Source: an uncultured Clostridia bacterium
GTDB lineage: Bacteria > Bacillota > Clostridia > Oscillospirales > Acutalibacteraceae
NCBI GenBank assembly: GCA_947565265.1
Contig: CANOFK010000080.1
Coordinates: 1-6,189, forward strand
Length of the DNA stretch: 6,189 bases
Reading direction: 5' to 3'
Below the pieces are notes generated by a model. That model searched no databases, had not been told where the DNA came from, and worked only from the letters and a program-made list of their open reading frames with translations. Positions 5,049-6,189 of the stretch are shown here, one piece after another. Position 1 is the stretch's first letter; each line of letters starts with the position of its first letter. The position numbers and the translations under genes were made by a program.

Positions 5049-6099
5049 GGCAAAGGAAAAATCGACCGGCAAGGCAGGGGCTGTGCTGGGTAAACTGTGT
5101 GAACTGTGGCGGGGCAACCCGCTGTTCAGCACGGGTATAGCCCTTTTGGTCATGATCATTGTACAGACTGTGGCCCTGAGCATGAATACCAGCTTTGAAA
5201 GCTTTGGCCAATGGTTCCAGAACTGGCTACAAAACTGGATCTCCCTGCTGCGGGGCAACGCGGGCATCGGCATTATTGCCCTGGGCATGACCTTCGTCAT
5301 CATTTCCGGGGGCATTGACCTGTCGGTAGGCTCGGTATACGTAACCGTGGGTGCTTTCCTCATGGTGCTGCTGAACACCGGGGCCGGCGGCTGGCTGGCC
5401 AGTATCGGGCTGGGCGGCGTCCCGGCCATCCTCCTGGCACTGGTGCTGGCTTTGGCCCTGGGCAGCCTTTTGGGCGAGGGAAACGGCCTGCTCATCTCTT
5501 ACGGGCGTATGCCGCCGTTTATTGCCACGCTGGGCTCTATGCAGATTTTGCGCAGCGTAACCCAGTACTTTATGAAAACCCAAAAGACCGAACTGCCCGA
5601 CACCTACAAGGCCATCGCCCGGTTTGACATAGGGGGCCAGCAACTGATGCCCATTATCTACTGGGCCATTCTGGCAGCGGCCATGTACATCATCTCCCAA
5701 AAAACCACCTTTGGCCGGTATGTGTTCGCCATCGGCTCCAACGAGCGCACCACCCGGCTCTCCGGCGTGAATGTGCGCAAAGTCAAGCGCCGGGTATATG
5801 CCCTTACCGGGTTCCTGGTAGGCGTGGCTGCCATCATCCAGACCTCCCGTATCGGCTCTATGGACTACGCCAGCGCGGGCAGCGGCTTTGAGATGGACGC
5901 CATTGCCTCGGTCATTGTGGGCGGTACCAGTATGTCCGGCGGGCGGGGTTCTATTATCGGCACGGTGTTCGGCACACTGATCGTGGCGGTCATGAACAAC
6001 CTGCTGAACCTTATCGGCGTAGACCCCTACCTGAGCGCTGCCTTTAAGGGCGCCATTATCATCGGCGCCGTGCTGTTGCAGCGGAAGGACAAGGCCTAA
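5041..6099 (+). CDS. CUT2-type sugar ABC transporter permease (RbsC/AraH-like)
   Basis: A 352-residue polytopic membrane protein of the BPD_transp_2 family. A charged N-terminus (1-25) precedes hydrophobic segments at roughly 30-48, 74-90, 97-112, 126-146, 156-172, 204-219, 252-268, 286-296, 303-324 and 331-347. The family hallmark is GMTFVIISGGIDLSVGS (82-98). NGLLISYGRMPPFIATLG (148-165) and the cytoplasmic loop TTFGRYVFAIGSNERTTRLSG (split: TTFGRYVFAIG, SNERTTRLSG; about 222-242), thought to contact the ATPase, are also typical, as is VGGTSMSGGRGSIIGT (293-308). It should form the membrane channel, probably as a homodimer, because no second permease gene follows. It is the last gene of the operon, with a terminator 40 bases after the stop. 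The sequence does not settle the substrate. Confidence 0.97.
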   Translation: MDKAKEKSTGKAGAVLGKLCELWRGNPLFSTGIALLVMIIVQTVALSMNTSFESFGQWFQNWLQNWISLLRGNAGIGIIALGMTFVIISGGIDLSVGSVYVTVGAFLMVLLNTGAGGWLASIGLGGVPAILLALVLALALGSLLGEGNGLLISYGRMPPFIATLGSMQILRSVTQYFMKTQKTELPDTYKAIARFDIGGQQLMPIIYWAILAAAMYIISQKTTFGRYVFAIGSNERTTRLSGVNVRKVKRRVYALTGFLVGVAAIIQTSRIGSMDYASAGSGFEMDAIASVIVGGTSMSGGRGSIIGTVFGTLIVAVMNNLLNLIGVDPYLSAAFKGAIIIGAVLLQRKDKA

Positions 6100-6138
6100 A
6101 TCAGCCAAGCTACACGCTGCTTACCTGGTTATATTTTC

Positions 6139-6176
6139 AGAAAACCCCCCGCCTATCCAAGGCGAGGGTTTTCTTT
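6139..6176 (+). terminator. Operon terminator after the permease
   Basis: AGAAAACCC (6139-6147) through GCCT (6151-6154) pairs with AGGC (6160-6163) and GGGTTTTCT (6166-6174) around a 5-base loop, with one C/A mismatch and one extra C. The arm's TTTTCTTT supplies the U-rich end. The A-rich left arm means it could also work from the other strand. It closes the importer operon, and no further gene is seen in the remaining bases. Confidence 0.85.
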
Positions 6177-6189
6177 GCTAGAGTCTGTT

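Noticed and set aside
3339..5495. 718-residue open frame on the minus strand across the ATPase and permease genes
   Set aside because: It lies antisense to two well-recognised genes, its translation has no recognisable domain and is rich in His, Pro, Gly and Gln as shadow frames of GC-rich genes are, and it has no convincing ribosome binding site.
5227..6108. 293-residue minus-strand open frame opposite the permease gene
   Set aside because: It is the antisense shadow of a membrane protein gene, with no motif and no start context.

Overview
The window looks like ordinary chromosomal DNA from a GC-rich member of the Clostridia, most likely a gut bacterium of the Oscillospiraceae type (inference). 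The reasons are strong AAGGAGG-type ribosome binding sites, extended -10 promoters of the sigma-A kind, a Firmicute-style LexA, and a lipoprotein with a long Ser/Thr/Glu-rich linker after its lipidated Cys. Coding regions are GC-rich and dense, while the promoter spacers are AT-rich. I see no rRNA, tRNA, CRISPR array, insertion sequence or phage gene.

Layout. (1) Positions 31-1196, plus strand: a TetR/AcrR-type repressor and a flavodoxin-domain protein, joined by an ATGA stop/start overlap, so a two-gene operon. (2) Positions 1197-1341: a convergent spacer holding a large imperfect G/C-rich inverted repeat but no U-tract terminator. (3) Positions 1342-1923, minus strand: lexA, the SOS repressor, with all autocleavage residues intact. 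(4) Positions 1924-2249: a divergent control region of 326 bp. From left to right it holds the lexA ribosome binding site, the lexA promoter with two imperfect LexA-box-like sites, a plus-strand hairpin followed by five Ts, the promoter of the transporter operon with an overlapping inverted repeat, and that operon's leader. (5) Positions 2250-6099, plus strand: a complete CUT2 (ribose/galactose-type) ABC importer made of a substrate-binding lipoprotein, a double ATPase and a permease. (6) Positions 6139-6176: the terminator of that operon.

How the genes work together. The lipoprotein captures a small solute, probably a sugar or sugar-like molecule, outside the membrane. The permease forms the channel, probably as a homodimer, and the double ATPase powers it. 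The 237-base gap between the lipoprotein gene and the ATPase gene holds a 10-bp perfect hairpin with a T-run, which would let the binding protein be made in excess over the other two. The ATPase has one competent site and one strongly degenerate site. The binding protein departs from the ribose-binding pattern at two ligand-region motifs, and no kinase or catabolic enzyme sits alongside, so the substrate cannot be named. The TetR-flavodoxin pair and lexA are separate units with no visible functional link to the importer.

I found no clearly undescribed system. The points most worth checking are the regulatory architecture of the 1924-2249 spacer, possible antisense transcription across lexA, and the unassigned substrate of the importer.
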